From the NCBI GenBank assembly GCA_036245525.1, contig BTPG01000007.1, positions 166,556,976 through 166,620,975 of the forward strand: a stretch of 64,000 bases of DNA. Direction: 5' to 3'. Source of the stretch: Semisulcospira habei (lineage: Eukaryota > Mollusca > Gastropoda > Semisulcospiridae). Shown here one piece after another: positions 63,981 to 64,000 of the stretch. Position 1 is the stretch's first letter; every line of letters begins with the position of its first letter. The notes beneath the pieces are model-generated. The model saw only the letters and a list, made by a program, of their open reading frames with translations. It did no database searches and was not told the origin of the DNA. Both the position numbers and the translations under genes were made by a program.

Positions 63981-64000
63981 TTTTTTCAATTTGGCCTTTG

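Overview
The window is animal nuclear DNA: spliced genes with small exons, very long introns and a very high load of transposable elements and microsatellites. A tRNA-derived SINE with what looks like a Meta-type central domain, CR1/L2-like and other non-LTR retrotransposons, DIRS elements, hAT transposons and the style of the cadherin gene suggest a lophotrochozoan, most likely a mollusc. That placement is inference; nothing in the sequence names the species.

Layout. (1) 1-11402: two DIRS-type tyrosine-recombinase retrotransposons on the minus strand (copy 1 cut by the window edge, copy 2 complete at 5350-11187), a ~310-bp mini-element with inverted ends between them, and an extra copy of the right terminus. 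Both long copies are damaged, in different catalytic domains. (2) 11415-18340, minus: eight exons of the WD40 gene THOC6 (TREX mRNA-export complex). The DIRS block starts about a dozen bases past the last recognisable exon, so the rest of the gene must lie beyond 11.4 kb of DIRS DNA or be lost. (3) 18340-26000: non-coding repeats, a possible 62-residue single-pass membrane protein (20414-20602, plus) and a decayed hAT element with a stub of zinc-finger coding sequence. (4) 26196-29298, minus: five decayed cadherin exons in the same order as those of the intact gene. (5) 38148-63828, minus: the last twelve exons of a cadherin-family membrane protein (629 codons plus stop; the 5' part lies beyond the right edge). 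All exon phases join and the model ends in a transmembrane segment and a short tail.

The cadherin introns hold most of the mobile DNA. At 48998-58165 a non-coding repeat is split by a LINE, and the LINE is split by a 363-bp foldback element and by a 6.04-kb hAT transposon. Scattered throughout are about 35 hairpin elements of at least four families whose ends read TTAA-CCC...GGG-TTAA, the target and end pattern of piggyBac-type MITEs.

I found no CRISPR array, operon or complete rRNA/tRNA gene. The genes do not form a pathway: THOC6 and the cadherin are simply neighbours, and the rest is transposon-encoded.
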